A DNA stretch of 64,000 nucleotides, from the NCBI GenBank assembly GCA_016709315.1, contig JADJMZ010000003.1, forward strand, positions 744,001-808,000, in the 5' to 3' direction. Within the stretch, counting starts at the first letter, position 1. Each line of letters starts with the position of its first letter. Under the pieces are notes generated by a model, which was not told where the DNA came from, did no database searches, and saw only the letters and a list, made by a program, of their open reading frames with translations. Made by a program: the position numbers and the translations under genes. Below are positions 29,609 to 41,500 of the stretch, piece by piece. The DNA comes from Ignavibacteria bacterium (GTDB lineage Bacteria > Bacteroidota > Ignavibacteria > Tepidaquicellales > Tepidaquicellaceae).

Positions 29609-30707
29609 TTAGATTTTCATTTTTTTCATTTCTATTAAAACAGAATTTAAAAGTTTATTTTCATCACTTGGCATTAAAATCAAATCGCATCCAGCCATAA
29701 TTGCTTTTAATGAAGGTGATTGTAAATCATTCACCGCTTTCATATTCATTCCATCAGTTATCACTAATCCCTTAAAGCCCAATTCGCTTTTTAACAAGTC
29801 CGTAACTATCTTTCTAGAAAGAGAAGATGGAAGACCTTCCGTATTGTACTTGATGTTATTTTTAATTGCAATATGTCCTAACATTACACTAATTACACTA
29901 TCCTTAATAATTGATTTGAAAATATTTAATTCTTTAATTTCTCCATCAATAAATACTAATTGTTTATGACTGTCACCAAAAACATTACCATGGCCGGGAA
30001 AATGCTTCGCTGTTGCTATGATATTGTTTTGTTGTGTAATGTTTATAAATTCTTTTGCTAGATCAATGATTTGTTTTTCATCAGTACCAAATGATCTATT
30101 GCCAATAATATCTTTATTATATGAATAATCGCATACCGGAGAATAGTTTTGATTTATTCCAATATTTTTTAAAATTCCAGATATTTTATCGGCTATAATT
30201 TTTGATTCTGAAATTGATTTTATTGTATTTGTAGGTTCAATTTTTTCGATATCGTAAATTTTTAAATTAATAAGACTTGGTTCTCCATCTGTAGAATACA
30301 GTAATGGCAATGAGTTTGAACTTATTGAAGTATTATTAAATTCTTTAATTAAATTTTTTAAAAGAATAGTATCCCCTCCTAGAAATACAATCCCACCAAT
30401 TTTTTTAGTCTGAATTAACTTCAACAATTCTTCTTTTGTCTTTCCATTTTTTCCAGCTGAAGATATTATCATTTGAGAGATTTTTTCTCCATCATCAAGA
30501 TCATTAAATGTTTTGTTAGTTAACTTTTCAAGTGAATTGTTATCAGAATAGAAATCTAGTAGTTTGAACTTATAGTCTTTTGGTAAATCATTGGTAATAT
30601 TTCCTTTCGTTTTTCATTTATTATTTTTAACTCTTCCTTCGGTAATATTAAAAAAGAATTATGCTAATTAAAAATATCAATAATATAATTACTATATTTT
30701 TTTTCAT
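29609..30707 (-). CDS. Glycoside hydrolase family 3, NagZ-like beta-hexosaminidase (frameshifted)
   Basis: The main frame (30472-29609) carries the GH3 barrel: GGIVFLGG, LYSTDGEPSLIN, NYSPVCDYSYNKDIIGNRSFG, AKHFPGHGNVFGDSHK (NagZ substrate loop with catalytic His of the KHFPGHG..DSH motif), HIAIKN and FKGLVITDGMNMKAV (catalytic Asp). Upstream, frames back to ATG 30705-30707 give MKKNIVIILLIFLISIIL, a signal anchor, with shifts near 30560-30610 and 30645. The enzyme should remove N-acetylglucosamine from peptidoglycan fragments at the envelope. It is divergent from the motor operon with 82 bases between the starts, so a shared regulatory region is possible. Confidence 0.8.
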
Positions 30708-30789
30708 ATTGATAAAGAAAACAAAGTATGCTAAATTTATGCTAAAATTGAATTACCCAATTTGAATTAAAGGATATAAAAAAGAAAAA

Positions 30790-32025
30790 ATGAAATCAAT
30801 ATATAAATTTTTTTCGATATACTTAGTTTTAAACTTTGTAATAATATATTCCTGCGGAAAAGAGCCAATCGAAAAACCTACAATTGAAAAAATTCTTCTT
30901 AACAGCGATTCTATAAATTATGTAAATATCAAACCTGAAAATCCTTCTGAAATAAATCTTTACATAGATCTTTCAACTTCAATGACCAAATATTTATATA
31001 ACTCTAATGATGTAAATCAAAAAGTTTTTGAAGATTTTATAAGAGATATTTTTAGCTCTAAGCAAAAAACTAATATTAACGTTTATGGCTTTGGAGATAG
31101 TTTATTTCTTATCGGGTCTGAAAAAGAAATTATCGGAGAATTATTAAAAAAATCTACTTATAATCAATCTTCTTCAAAAATAAACTTAGCATTTGAAAGA
31201 ATTAAGAAAGATACTTCAGGTTCATTGAATTTTATTATTAGCGATGCTATTTATGAGAGCGGCAGCGGTGATTCTAATAACGAATTATTTATAGTTGGAG
31301 AGAACTTAGAGGAGTTTGTTTCGAAGTATAAACTATTTGGATTATTTGCAAATAAATTTAACTATTATAGTACAGTATTAAAAAAGTATTATAATGTTCC
31401 ATTATATTTGTTTGCGTTTGGAGAAAGAAAGCATTTTAACTATCTGATGAATAATTTTATTAATTTCTCGGATAATATTTTAATTGTTTCTCCAATTGAT
31501 AAAATTAAATCTTCGTTAGTATTATCAGATAATTTAGGATTGGCAATTCAGGATGAAAAGTTTTCCTCGATAAATGTTCTAAGTAATTCTCAAACCTCAA
31601 TTATTGAAATTAATTTTGAGAGGGAAATATTAAATAAAAATCTTCTGAAATTAATTGAAAATGAAAATTTAAAAGTTTACGTAACCGAAAAAAAAATTAA
31701 TGATAATTACGAAGAAGAAAAAGAATGGAGAAATAGCAGTCTCGGTGATCCAAAAATAGATATATCCTCAAAATTTAATCAAGACTCATCCAAACAATTT
31801 ATTAATCTTAAGTTCGAAAAAAATTTTTCCGAAAACGAATATTATTCTATTTATAAAATGTCTGTTTCGGAAGATCTTCCAAACTGGATAGAAAATAAAT
31901 ATTCAAGTTCGAAAGAAGAAGAAGTTGAAAAAACCTATAGATTTAAGGACTTGTTTTCCGGTCTTCAAAATCATTTAAAAAATAATCCTGTACCACTATA
32001 TACATATTATTTAATAATTAAATAA
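30790..32025 (+). CDS. vWA-domain lipoprotein, first gene of motor operon
   Basis: The 411-residue protein has a lipoprotein signal (MKSIYKFFSIYLVLNFVIIYSC, lipid-modified Cys22). A von Willebrand A domain begins around residue 55: DLSTS at 60-64 is the DxSxS metal-ion-dependent adhesion site and LNFIISDAIY supplies the later acidic strand. The C-terminal half is a beta-rich region with repeated Lys/Asn/Glu stretches. The start follows AAAGGATATAAAAAAGAAAAA. It is four bases from the next gene and begins a co-directional run to 46275. The vWA domain suggests metal-dependent protein binding outside the membrane. Frame is intact. Confidence 0.82.
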   Translation: MKSIYKFFSIYLVLNFVIIYSCGKEPIEKPTIEKILLNSDSINYVNIKPENPSEINLYIDLSTSMTKYLYNSNDVNQKVFEDFIRDIFSSKQKTNINVYGFGDSLFLIGSEKEIIGELLKKSTYNQSSSKINLAFERIKKDTSGSLNFIISDAIYESGSGDSNNELFIVGENLEEFVSKYKLFGLFANKFNYYSTVLKKYYNVPLYLFAFGERKHFNYLMNNFINFSDNILIVSPIDKIKSSLVLSDNLGLAIQDEKFSSINVLSNSQTSIIEINFEREILNKNLLKLIENENLKVYVTEKKINDNYEEEKEWRNSSLGDPKIDISSKFNQDSSKQFINLKFEKNFSENEYYSIYKMSVSEDLPNWIENKYSSSKEEEVEKTYRFKDLFSGLQNHLKNNPVPLYTYYLIIK

Positions 32026-32029
32026 ATAC

Positions 32030-32518
32030 ATGAATAAACTTATAGAATATATTCTAAATTGGTGGGTATCCAGACCTTCAAATATTTTTATTAGTGGAGT
32101 AACATGCTCAGTATTGCCAGAACATTGGATGACATTAAGTTGGGTAAATGTACTTGCCTTTACATTATTGCCTGTTTTAATTTCAATAATTTTTTGTTAT
32201 ACCTTAACAAGTAGTATAGGCCGTCCTTTTTTAATAAGGTGGTGGAAGTTTAATATTCTGACAGCATTAATTGTTGCTATTTTTATTTACATTTTTATGA
32301 GTACTAAAATATTTGTTTCTGGTCAAACAGACTCATTAATATATTGGTCACTTCCAAGTTTCATAATTATAAACAGATGTTTAGCAGGATTTCTGCAATC
32401 GGTACTATATTTTCTGATTTTTAGCTATTTATTAGTTAATATTCTAGGAGGTGCACTAAATATCTCTAAATTCAAAGACAATTTATCATATCCAATTCCA
32501 AAATTATTTAAAGCTTAA
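32030..32518 (+). CDS. Four-helix membrane protein
   Basis: The 162-residue protein has about four hydrophobic helices (VNVLAFTLLPVLISIIFCYTL, FNILTALIVAIFIYIFM, LIYWSLPSFIIINRCL, VLYFLIFSYLLVNILGG) and a Lys-rich C-terminal tail. No catalytic motif is seen. It lies four bases after the vWA gene and six before the tubulin-like gene, so it should be part of the same complex. Function unknown; a membrane anchor is plausible. Confidence 0.65.
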   Translation: MNKLIEYILNWWVSRPSNIFISGVTCSVLPEHWMTLSWVNVLAFTLLPVLISIIFCYTLTSSIGRPFLIRWWKFNILTALIVAIFIYIFMSTKIFVSGQTDSLIYWSLPSFIIINRCLAGFLQSVLYFLIFSYLLVNILGGALNISKFKDNLSYPIPKLFKA

Positions 32519-32524
32519 AACTAT

Positions 32525-34050
32525 ATGGCAAAATATTACATTCTCGGAATAGGCGGTAGTGGAGCATTAGCAATTGAGTCTCTTATACATTTATGTGCAA
32601 ACGGCATAGTAGGTGATAATGAATTAATAATAAAAATCATCGACCCTGATGAAACAAATGAAAATGTCCAAAGAACGCAAAGGACTATTCAAAATTATAT
32701 AAAAGTTAGAAGTGAAATGAAACAAGGATATTCAGAATTCTTCAAAACAAGTATTGTTTATAAAGGTGTTTGGAATCCTAATAAAGGCGATAATTATAAT
32801 CTTGAAAAAGGAATCTCTTATGTTCAACTAAATCAGGAAAATAATTTAAAATTTAAATTTCTTACCAATCTTTTATTCTCTGAGGAAAAAGATTAGAGAA
32901 ACTCGACAAAGGTTATAAAGGTAATCCGATGATAGGTACAATTTTCATGAAAGATTTTGAGGAAGATGATATTTACAATGAAATGATTTCCGAACCTTCT
33001 TTAAAACTTTTCGTTTTTGGGTCATTGTTTGGTGGAACAGGCGCAGCAGGATTACCGGTTATGGGAAAGTCCTTAAAAAGTAATTTGTCCGGAGCTTCCA
33101 AAAATCTTATATTGGGTCATGTATTTTTCTGCCATATTTTAACGTGAAAAAGCCTTCTGAAAAGCAAGATATAAAGCTTGCTGAATTAAAAATTAATTTA
33201 AAACCTGATTCAGATAATTTTTTACCTGCAATTAAATTTGCGATTCCTTTTTATTTGGATAAAGCAGAGAGTAAAGATAACGGGTATGACTCTATATATT
33301 TTCTAGGATGTCCTGATTCTTTTGAAAATTCCCAAATTGAATTTGCAATGGGAGGACCTGATCAGAAAAATAAAAGTCATTACATAAATTTATTTGCAGT
33401 CTCATCATTCTTGGATTTTATCCAAAATGAAGATATTTCTGTAAAATCCAGGGATAGTATGATATTTGCTACATCAGTAAATAAAGAAGAAGCACGATTA
33501 AACTATAAAAACCTGCCATTAAATTTTAAGGAAACCGATTGTAAACATATTGAAGCATTCTATGTTTCCTCTTTGTTTTATTTAAAATATTTTTTAACAG
33601 AAGGGAAAACACCCCTGCATCGATGACATGGTTTAATCATGAAAATAAAGGATTAAATCTAAATGAAAGTTTTTTAATAATACATTTACAGATGATTTGA
33701 AAACATACTTTGATAAGTTTTTGGTATGGTATGGTCAAATTTCGAATAACATAGTAAATCTGGAAACGTTCAACACTGATTTTTATGATATTGATAATGA
33801 TGTTTTAAGTATTAATAATTTTTCTGACGACAAAATTGGTGCTTATCTCTTATGGAAAGAAAATCCCAAACCGGGTTTTTTTACAAAAAAACCATTGATT
33901 CAGGATTTAAATAGTTACTTCAATAATGTAACTGATGATGTAAAAAGCATTGGCTCAAATGATTTTCAAAATTTCTTGATATATTATACAAAGGTTCATT
34001 TAGTTTTATTAAGAAAAATTATAAAATTTAATATTAGATTATGTCAATAA
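32525..34050 (+). CDS. Tubulin/FtsZ-like GTPase (frameshifted)
   Basis: Five frame segments form one protein of about 505 residues. The N-terminus MAKYYILGIGGSGALAIESL has the first Gly-rich nucleotide loop (GIGGSG, residues 8-13). FGSLFGGTGAAGLPVMG at about 33020-33070 is the tubulin/FtsZ signature loop (GGGTGSG-like). The architecture resembles the bacterial tubulin-like family (Pfam Tubulin_2). Indels fall near 32893, 33110, 33616 (C run) and 33678 (T run). The coding sequence overlaps the Hsp70-like gene by ten bases. By family it should bind GTP and may polymerise or act as a regulated switch. Pairing with an actin-type ATPase is notable. Confidence 0.72.
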
Positions 34051-37000
34051 AACCATTGCTTTTCGAATTTGACAAAGCAAATACAGAAGGAATAAATGTA
34101 TCAGAACCTCATAAATGGAACGATATTAGTTCAAGTGCTAAAGTTTTGTCAAACATTAAGTTTTCAGATGATAAAGAAGCAAAAAACAAGATAGAGGTCA
34201 AATCTATACCGTCACCTTTTGCCAGAATGATATTATTTAAAAATGCATTCGAGGATCAAAATTTCCCGAAAGAAAAAAGAGATGAAATATTAGAAGACAT
34301 TTTAGATGTGATGGCATTAGTCTTCATTCACAAAACCACTATTTTCCATGATAAACTTAAGATTTTAGATGTGGATTTAGCTGATGCGCTTCCCTCTACT
34401 TTAAATTCTACTCATAAAAAATATATTAAAACATTAAATGATTTTTCTGAACATTACAAAATTTCGAAAGGAGATAAACCTCTAGTTTACAATAAATTTT
34501 CTATCCTGTATATTAAATCTGATCATGAAGATTTTGATAATATAATTGCAGGAACTTCACCATTTACTGTATTTTTCACTCCTGAAAAGAATGTTAACAT
34601 TCCCGGATTTTTCGAGTTTGGAAGTAAATTGCAAGGTATAACAAAACGAAAAATAAAAACCTTTACAGAAAGGAATATATATTTTCTAAAATTCCTTAAA
34701 GGATTTATTAATACACCTCTTCCTGATTCAGCTTCCGGATTTGTTGGAGCTATTGAGGATAAATTCAAAATTTTTGAAATCTCAAAACTTGATAAAATAG
34801 TTCTTCAAACTTCACAAGAAATAAAAGACACTACAACGAATGAAATATCAAAAGTTACAATAATTTCAAATCCTCCTTTATTATATGAATTTATGGATGA
34901 TGTAATTAATATTGACAGTTATTATAAAATATTGCCATCATTAAATCCTGATGAGTTTAATCTCCCTTTGGTTTTGTCCAAAAATAATACTTCCAATGTT
35001 TATTATAATGGTGTGCCTTTTCCTAATAAATGGGATTTAATTTTTGACAAAGCGGTAGTTGAGGATATTGACAGAAATTACTTGCCTGGCACTATTAAAA
35101 AATGCCCCTGGATAGCTTCAGCTGATGATTTTCTTGAAAAAAATTTAATAAAGTTACCTTATACACTATATTCGGAAAAAATGTATGATGGAGCAAACAA
35201 TGACAAAAATAATTTCCAATTTTTAATTCCATTAACAGAAAAATATTTTCGTTATTTCAAACCTGAGGATATTGAGAAATATTTAACTTATAGATCTATT
35301 GTATCAGATACTAATAACAACGATTCTATTGAAATAATACTTAAAATTCCAATTTGTGGAAATAGAAAAGATGGTACTGACTTTATAACCATAAAAAAAA
35401 TGTATAATCCTTCAAATATTAATTATCAGAACTTTGAAAAAGATTCAAAAACAGGCAAAATCATAAAGAAGGGTCTATATTCTGCTTTATGGCCTTCAAT
35501 CAGTAATAATGAGGATAATTCTTTAATTAACAGATATTATGTTATACAATATGAAAATCTTAATCCAATAAATGATAAATGGAAAGATTCGAAGTTTTAT
35601 AATTATCTCAACGAAGAAGATAAAATAATTTTGAAAGAAATTAAAAACACAAGAGACTTTGGAGATAATGTGATCAAACAAGATCGAAATAAATCCACGC
35701 GAATTTATTCTTTGAAATATTCTCCTATATTTATTCAAATGATTTCTCAAAATGGGGATAAAGGATTTTTTCTTCCCAAATTTGATGATTCGTTTAAAGA
35801 ATTAAATTCTAATTCCCAAAAAAAAATGTATGTCGGAATTGATTTTGGCACTTCCAATACTGTTATTGCTTTTAAAGAGGAAATTGATGGAAATGAAATT
35901 AAGCTATTACCAATTATGGAGAAAAATTTTATTAAGTTTTATGGTAATAAAGTTAAAGAATTAGGAGAAAAACAATTTAATACAGCAATTAATATGTTTT
36001 TTGTACCTTTTAAGCATGGAATAGACGAAAAAAATGAATTCATAGGTCTTCCATTCTCAACTGAGGTTTGTTATTTGGGGGTTTTACCAAGCTTAAAGCA
36101 TCCTATACTTGATTGTAATATAACATTTAAGCGTGAAATTCCGGATGATGAGAATAATTATATAAAGACAAATTTAAAATGGTCCTCCAGTGATATACAA
36201 AACAAAGAATTAATTAATCTCTTTTTTAAAGAAATAAAAACAATTGTTGACAAACAATCTGTTGAAAGAAATGTTCCTGCAAATAATATAGAGTACAGGT
36301 ATTCTTATCCTCTTTCTTTTGATAATGATCAAAAAGCCAATTTAAAAATGATTTTTGAAGATTTTAAAGCTAATACAAAGCTTGATGAAAGCCAGTGTTC
36401 TGCTAAGTATTTCACATATTTTGAGAAAACAATTTTTGCTATTTCTATCCCTTACCCCGCTTTAACAATTGACATAGGAGGCGGGACTTCTGATATTGTT
36501 GGGTATATGAGTGGAGAGACTATGTTTAAATGTTCAATTTTATTCGGCGGACAAGATATATTCAATGATTTAGTTAGAGATAATACCATCAATAATCCTA
36601 TTGTTTTATCATTAAAAAACTATCTTCTTAATTTGGCAAAAAGAGATGAAGAATTAGGGTTTGTTTATAATAATTCGATTTTTGATAAGTATAAAGATAG
36701 TCATAGTTTATTTTCTTACATAGTATCAAAGGAAGAGTTTAAGAAAGCTAAAATGCACATTCATGAAACAGAATTTTATAAGTATTTTAGACTAATAATT
36801 TTATACTTTTATTCATCATTGTTTTATTTTGTTGCTTTGAATATTAAAAAGTACTTTAAAGACAATAAAATTAAAAATGATAAATTTAATAAGATTAGTA
36901 TTGTATAGCTGGAAATGGTTCCAAACTTTTGAAATGGATTACAAGAGATGATGAATGGGATAATTTTGTTCTTAATAATCCTTCTTATCATAAAATCACT

Positions 37001-37549
37001 AATAATATTTTTAAATTGGCATTGGGGATTACGAATGATAATTTTAAAATTTCAATTATCCTAAGTAAATATCCTAAAGAAGAAGTTGTTAGAGGCTTAT
37101 TGATTGAGGACAAAGATTCTGATAAAATTAGCAGTCAGGAAACCAATTCATTATTTACAGGAGAGAATTTATCTTTGAATGCTGATAAAATAGAATTATT
37201 TGATGATATTAGTAAAATTAGCAGAAATAATTATTCAAAATTAATTGTTGAAGACAGTGAAATCGTTAAGTTCAATAATATATTTTGTGATAACCTTAAG
37301 GAAAATTTAAATAATTTGTCTAAAGATATACAGCCTGCTTATTTAAATAATTTTATAAAAATATTAAAAGATATTGACGTTTCAGATATATCTGCATCAA
37401 CTAATCAAATTATTCAATCTTATTTCGCTATGAAAGATGAAGCTATAAGTGAATACAATAACTCATATTTCATTTCTGAAGTAAAGGGAGTTATAGAATT
37501 AATAAAAGGTAAATTAACAGAGAAAGAATTTTTAGGTGATAAAATCTAA
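34041..37549 (+). CDS. Giant Hsp70/actin-like ATPase with long N-terminal region (frameshifted)
   Basis: A 955-residue frame plus a shifted continuation gives about 1,165 residues. The first 590 residues are unrecognised, with GIPFPNKWDLIFDK-like strands. The ATPase core begins at about residue 596: VGIDFGTSNTVIAF (phosphate-1), TIDIGGGTSDIVGYM at about 809-823 (phosphate-2, Asp811), FGGQDIFNDL, and after the shift near 36905 AGNGSKLLKW (adenosine loop). The last 200 residues form a C-terminal domain, probably helical. Layout recalls very large Hsp70-like proteins such as the SrfB group, which I cannot verify. It would bind ATP and a client or neighbour; no J-domain protein is seen. Confidence 0.75.
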
Positions 37550-37561
37550 TCTAATATTATT

Positions 37562-38558
37562 ATGAAAACCAAATCAAATGTGATAAATTATTTATTTTAT
37601 GTATTTTTTACATTGCTCATAATTAATCCTTCTAGTATTCATTCATTGCCAATTATTGACAGCACGAATAATAAATCTAAAACACTAAGTAAACCTGATA
37701 CACTCCAACAAAAAGAAAATAGAATTAATTCAGATTCAACTAATAAATCTAATAAACTAGATATTGAAAAAAGTGACAAGGGTCAAATTGATAGTGGTAA
37801 ATCATTATTCAATAAATCAAAAGAATTAATAGAACTAAAGGAGAAAGAGTTAAAGAATTTAATCGAATTAAAGGAGAAAGAAGATGGAAGAATATTAATG
37901 TTTATTTTCATAATTTATGCTATTCTTTTTTTGATTATTTTAGGTGTACTTTACTACATATTATCAAATAAGGTTAAAAAATTGAATGATAAAATTGAAA
38001 AGAACAGAAAAGATTATAATAATTTTCAAAGCTTAAATTCTTCGGATGGGTCATTCAAATCAGATTTCCAGGAAACGAAAAAGAAATGTTAGTAAATTTG
38101 AATCTAAATTAAAAGAGTTTGAAGATTCTTTATTAGATTTAAAATCAAACCAGGATAAAATGGCCACTAACATTAAAGCAACAAATGATTTAAATTTAAA
38201 TATACAAAAAGGACAAGTAGCAAAAAACATTGAAGTTGATAAACAAATTGAAAATTCAATAGAAGAAGATAAAGGTAAATACTATAATGTGGAGTATTAT
38301 GTAGAAAGTGGAATTATTAAATTCAGAGAAACAGATTCCGGAACTCCTTTTTACATGCAACAATTCAAAAACAGGTCCGAATTGACTTTAGATGAAAAAG
38401 CTTATGCTACAACTTATTCTGAATCCATTGAAAAATGTTTTACTGTAAGAGGTAATAAATCCGGAAATTATAAAAATATAAAACCCGGAGAATGTGAATA
38501 TGATTCTAATTCGCAAATATGGAAATTAATTAATAAAGGTGAAGTAGAGGGAAAGTAA
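37562..38558 (+). CDS. Membrane protein with coiled coil and C-terminal domain (frameshifted)
   Basis: An N-terminal signal-like helix (YLFYVFFTLLIINPSSIHS) is followed by a Ser/Asn/Lys-rich linker, a transmembrane helix near residues 109-130 (ILMFIFIIYAILFLIILGVLYYIL), and, after a frame shift near 38060, a coiled coil (KFESKLKEFEDSLLDLKSNQDK). The C-terminal 100 residues form a compact beta-rich domain (YYNVEYYVESGIIKFRE ... IKPGECEYDSNSQIWKLINKG). Total length is about 330 residues. Position after the Hsp70-like gene suggests an adaptor between that ATPase and the membrane. No family recognised. Confidence 0.65.
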
Positions 38559-38780
38559 ATATTTAACCCTTATGGCATTAAGGTATAGATTAATTTTCAA
38601 TTGAAAAAAAATAGATAGAAGTTCTTTAATTTGTAAAGTTAATTATTTGGATAAATTAAATATTAATGGAAGCTAAAAGGAAAATGAAAAGATCAATAAA
38701 TAAAAGAGTTTAAAATTATTTGGAGAAAAAATAATTCAACCATTAAAAATAAAAACAATAAAAACTTATACTAAAGCAGC

Positions 38781-39368
38781 ATGAGTCTCGGTTTAATTTC
38801 AGCTAAGAATGACTTTACATCGTTGACAAGTGAACTATTTATTTTAATTGTTATTTTTGGTTTTATTATTTTTATTTTTTAATAGTAAACCAGCAAAAGT
38901 CTTTAAAGAAAAATTAAAATATTTCAAAGAAAAAGAGAAAACAGAGGTCAAGATTCCAAAAAAACTATGATTGCAACGGATAATATGATAACCTCAGGAA
39001 ATCTTGTACAGTATATAAAAAAAGTCGATCAGGATTTAATTATTGGCACATCTAATAATTTTAATAAATCCGGAAATAGAAATTTGTATAGTAGTTTATC
39101 TAATGATTCGATTAAAAGTGATTTAGTTAGCAGCTCTGATTTTACTAATATATTATTAAAACAAAAAAACCTATATGACATTAATATTCTAACTTTCACT
39201 GAATTTGTTGCATTTAAAAAGGAATATATTAGCTCGATAATTGGGAAAAACATATTAGAATCAAAAGAGGATTTTTTATTGGGAATTTCAACCCTTGTTC
39301 TAGAAGGTATTCTTTCTGCGGAAGAATTGTCAGAAATAAAATCTATTATCTCAAAAAATTTAATTTAA
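38781..39368 (+). CDS. Single-pass protein with SHOCT-like module (frameshifted)
   Basis: From ATG 38781 the frame encodes SAKNDFTSL, a transmembrane helix (ELFILIVIFGFIIFIF), then after a shift near 38880 a Lys-rich linker (KVFKEKLKYFKEKEKTEVK). A second small shift near 38968 leads to the main frame ending at 39368. The C-terminal 65 residues (LYDINILTFTEFVAFKKEY ... SKEDFLLGISTLVLEGILSAEELSEIKS) contain a duplicated SHOCT-like hairpin that recurs in three later proteins. The 38559-38780 gap shows no further gene. Confidence 0.55.
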
Positions 39369-39369
39369 G

Positions 39370-40515
39370 ATGCTGGATTTTATTTTATCACTTTCTATTA
39401 CAGATTCAATTCTAATAACTTTTGTATCAGGGTTTATTTTTTATTTAGCTATACTTTCTGTAAAAAAACTTATTATTACTCAATACAACGATCTAATTCA
39501 AGAAATTGATATTTCACAAACTAAAAATAATACAGAATATAGTTTAATAATCACTGGATTTACAAAAGACTTTGAAAGAATTTTAAATAATTATTATTCT
39601 TCAGTCAACTATTATTTAGAATCAAACTTTAATTATTCGGAAATATCAAATGTCCAATTTACTTCATTGGCAGAATTATTTTCAAGATATGAAAAGCTAC
39701 ATAATGTAAATTTTGTTAATACAATAACTACGTATCATGAATTCAGCGATTTTAAAAGTTTAAATATCAAAGAGATATCTTCATACCTAATACATCCCTC
39801 CACTTTTTTTGACAAATATTTAGATGTGTACCTAAGTCCTTTAATGACTATTAATGGTGAAATAATATTGAAAAACTATAATCTTAAAATTTCAAATAAA
39901 ACTAAGTTATTATTGGAAATAAATTCAAATATATTAACATTAAAAGGAAACATTCAATTATTAAGCAATAATTTTGATAATTTCAAAGTTATTGTTAACA
40001 ATTTCAGCAGCTTAAATATTGAATCATTAAAATCTGAAATTGTAAACTTTTCTGATCAAAGCTTTGAAGGGATTCAATTATATTATTGTTCTTTTTTTAA
40101 TTATTTAAATGAAAAAATTGAAAACATATGTGATAAGTTTAATAATTTTATTAATATCTCCCCATTTTATTTGAAAAAGCTAAAATATAATTTATCAATA
40201 TTATTGGTGAAATCTAATTTAAATTTAAACACTAATCAAGAAATAGTTTTGTTATACCATGTTGTAGAAAATTATTCTATAAAGTTTTTTAGGGAGGAAA
40301 ATGCAGTTTTTACATTTTATTTAAAAAAGAGCACTGATAAGTATGAATTGCATCCTTTAGATAATAATATCCTTATTAAAACAAAATATTTAAGAGATTT
40401 AATTTATTTCTACGAGGATGAAAAAAAACTTAAATATGAAGTTGAAACTCCTCCACTTTGTGTAAATAGTGATTTGGATGAGTATGAAATCTCTGTAAAA
40501 GGTAAATTAATTTAA
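39370..40515 (+). CDS. Membrane-anchored cytoplasmic hypothetical protein
   Basis: The 381-residue protein is intact. One N-terminal hydrophobic helix (DSILITFVSGFIFYLAILSV) anchors a large, mostly helical cytoplasmic domain with many Asn, Phe and Tyr residues and no recognised motif. It begins one base after the preceding stop and is 17 bases from the next gene. It is probably a structural component of the predicted motor complex; no enzymatic role can be argued. Confidence 0.65.
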   Translation: MLDFILSLSITDSILITFVSGFIFYLAILSVKKLIITQYNDLIQEIDISQTKNNTEYSLIITGFTKDFERILNNYYSSVNYYLESNFNYSEISNVQFTSLAELFSRYEKLHNVNFVNTITTYHEFSDFKSLNIKEISSYLIHPSTFFDKYLDVYLSPLMTINGEIILKNYNLKISNKTKLLLEINSNILTLKGNIQLLSNNFDNFKVIVNNFSSLNIESLKSEIVNFSDQSFEGIQLYYCSFFNYLNEKIENICDKFNNFINISPFYLKKLKYNLSILLVKSNLNLNTNQEIVLLYHVVENYSIKFFREENAVFTFYLKKSTDKYELHPLDNNILIKTKYLRDLIYFYEDEKKLKYEVETPPLCVNSDLDEYEISVKGKLI

Positions 40516-40532
40516 TCAAAACAATCAAATTT

Positions 40533-41390
40533 ATGGAATCAGGCAATTTACTAAGCATTATAGTATTTGTTTTACTTTTGGGAATAATGGGATTTATACT
40601 ACTAATGTATCTCAAATCCATTATTACTGCTTTGAATAAAAATCTTGTTAATGACTTTGCAAATTCTCTTAATAAGAATTCAAATGATTTTAAGAAGGAG
40701 TTTGATAAATTTATCTCAATTCTTGATGGTAATTTTGACAACCACATTGCTACAATAAATAAGTTTACTGAACATTTGAAAAAAGAAACAGATAAATATT
40801 CAGAATCGGTATCTAAATTTAGGAATAGCATTAATATGATAAATGATAAAAGTATAGAATTGATTGAGTTAAATAAATCCTTTACAAAGGACTTGAGAGA
40901 GTATTCATATAAAGATCTAATAAAATCCACCGAAGCATTAAAAAGTGCTCAGCTATCCTTTTCCAAAATCGAGTCTGCATTTATTAAAAATTCCGAATCT
41001 ACAAAAGATTTGCTTATGAGTTTTAAAGATTTTCAAAATGTATTACAAAACTCGGATAAAAATTTGCAAACTGTAGCAAGCTTAAATAATAATCTTGAAT
41101 CAGTAATAACTAATTTTAAGGAAACCATTGTTCAAATTCAGATTGTATCAAATTCTATTTCTGTATTGTCTGAAAGTAAGCTTAAGGTATTAGTCGAAGA
41201 AGTTTCCAATATACTTCCAGAGATAAGAAAAGAAACAGCTAAATATTCTACGGATATCCATGGGAAATTCAGTGAATCATTGGATAAACTTGATACTATT
41301 GCAATTAATTTGAATGGACTAACTTTAAAATATAATTCATTAATTGATGGAAACCAAAAAGATCCAATAACAAAAGATTATTTAAACTAA
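40533..41390 (+). CDS. Membrane-anchored coiled-coil protein
   Basis: The 285-residue protein has an N-terminal transmembrane helix (LLSIIVFVLLLGIMGFILLMYL) and then a continuous heptad-like region rich in Ser, Asn, Lys and Leu to the C-terminus (DFANSLNKNSNDFKKEF, TEALKSAQLSFSKIESAF). This resembles the long cytoplasmic tails of ZorA/MotA-like or methyl-accepting-type coiled coils, but only one membrane helix is present. It may form a rod on the cytoplasmic side of the motor. Frame intact. Confidence 0.65.
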   Translation: MESGNLLSIIVFVLLLGIMGFILLMYLKSIITALNKNLVNDFANSLNKNSNDFKKEFDKFISILDGNFDNHIATINKFTEHLKKETDKYSESVSKFRNSINMINDKSIELIELNKSFTKDLREYSYKDLIKSTEALKSAQLSFSKIESAFIKNSESTKDLLMSFKDFQNVLQNSDKNLQTVASLNNNLESVITNFKETIVQIQIVSNSISVLSESKLKVLVEEVSNILPEIRKETAKYSTDIHGKFSESLDKLDTIAINLNGLTLKYNSLIDGNQKDPITKDYLN

Positions 41391-41500
41391 ATAACTGAAT
41401 AAATTAAAATTTCGTAATTTTTTAATTTTGGATGTTTGTTTTAATTGAATTATTTGTAATAAAAGCCTAGTAACTATTAAAAAACTTAAAATTATATGAA

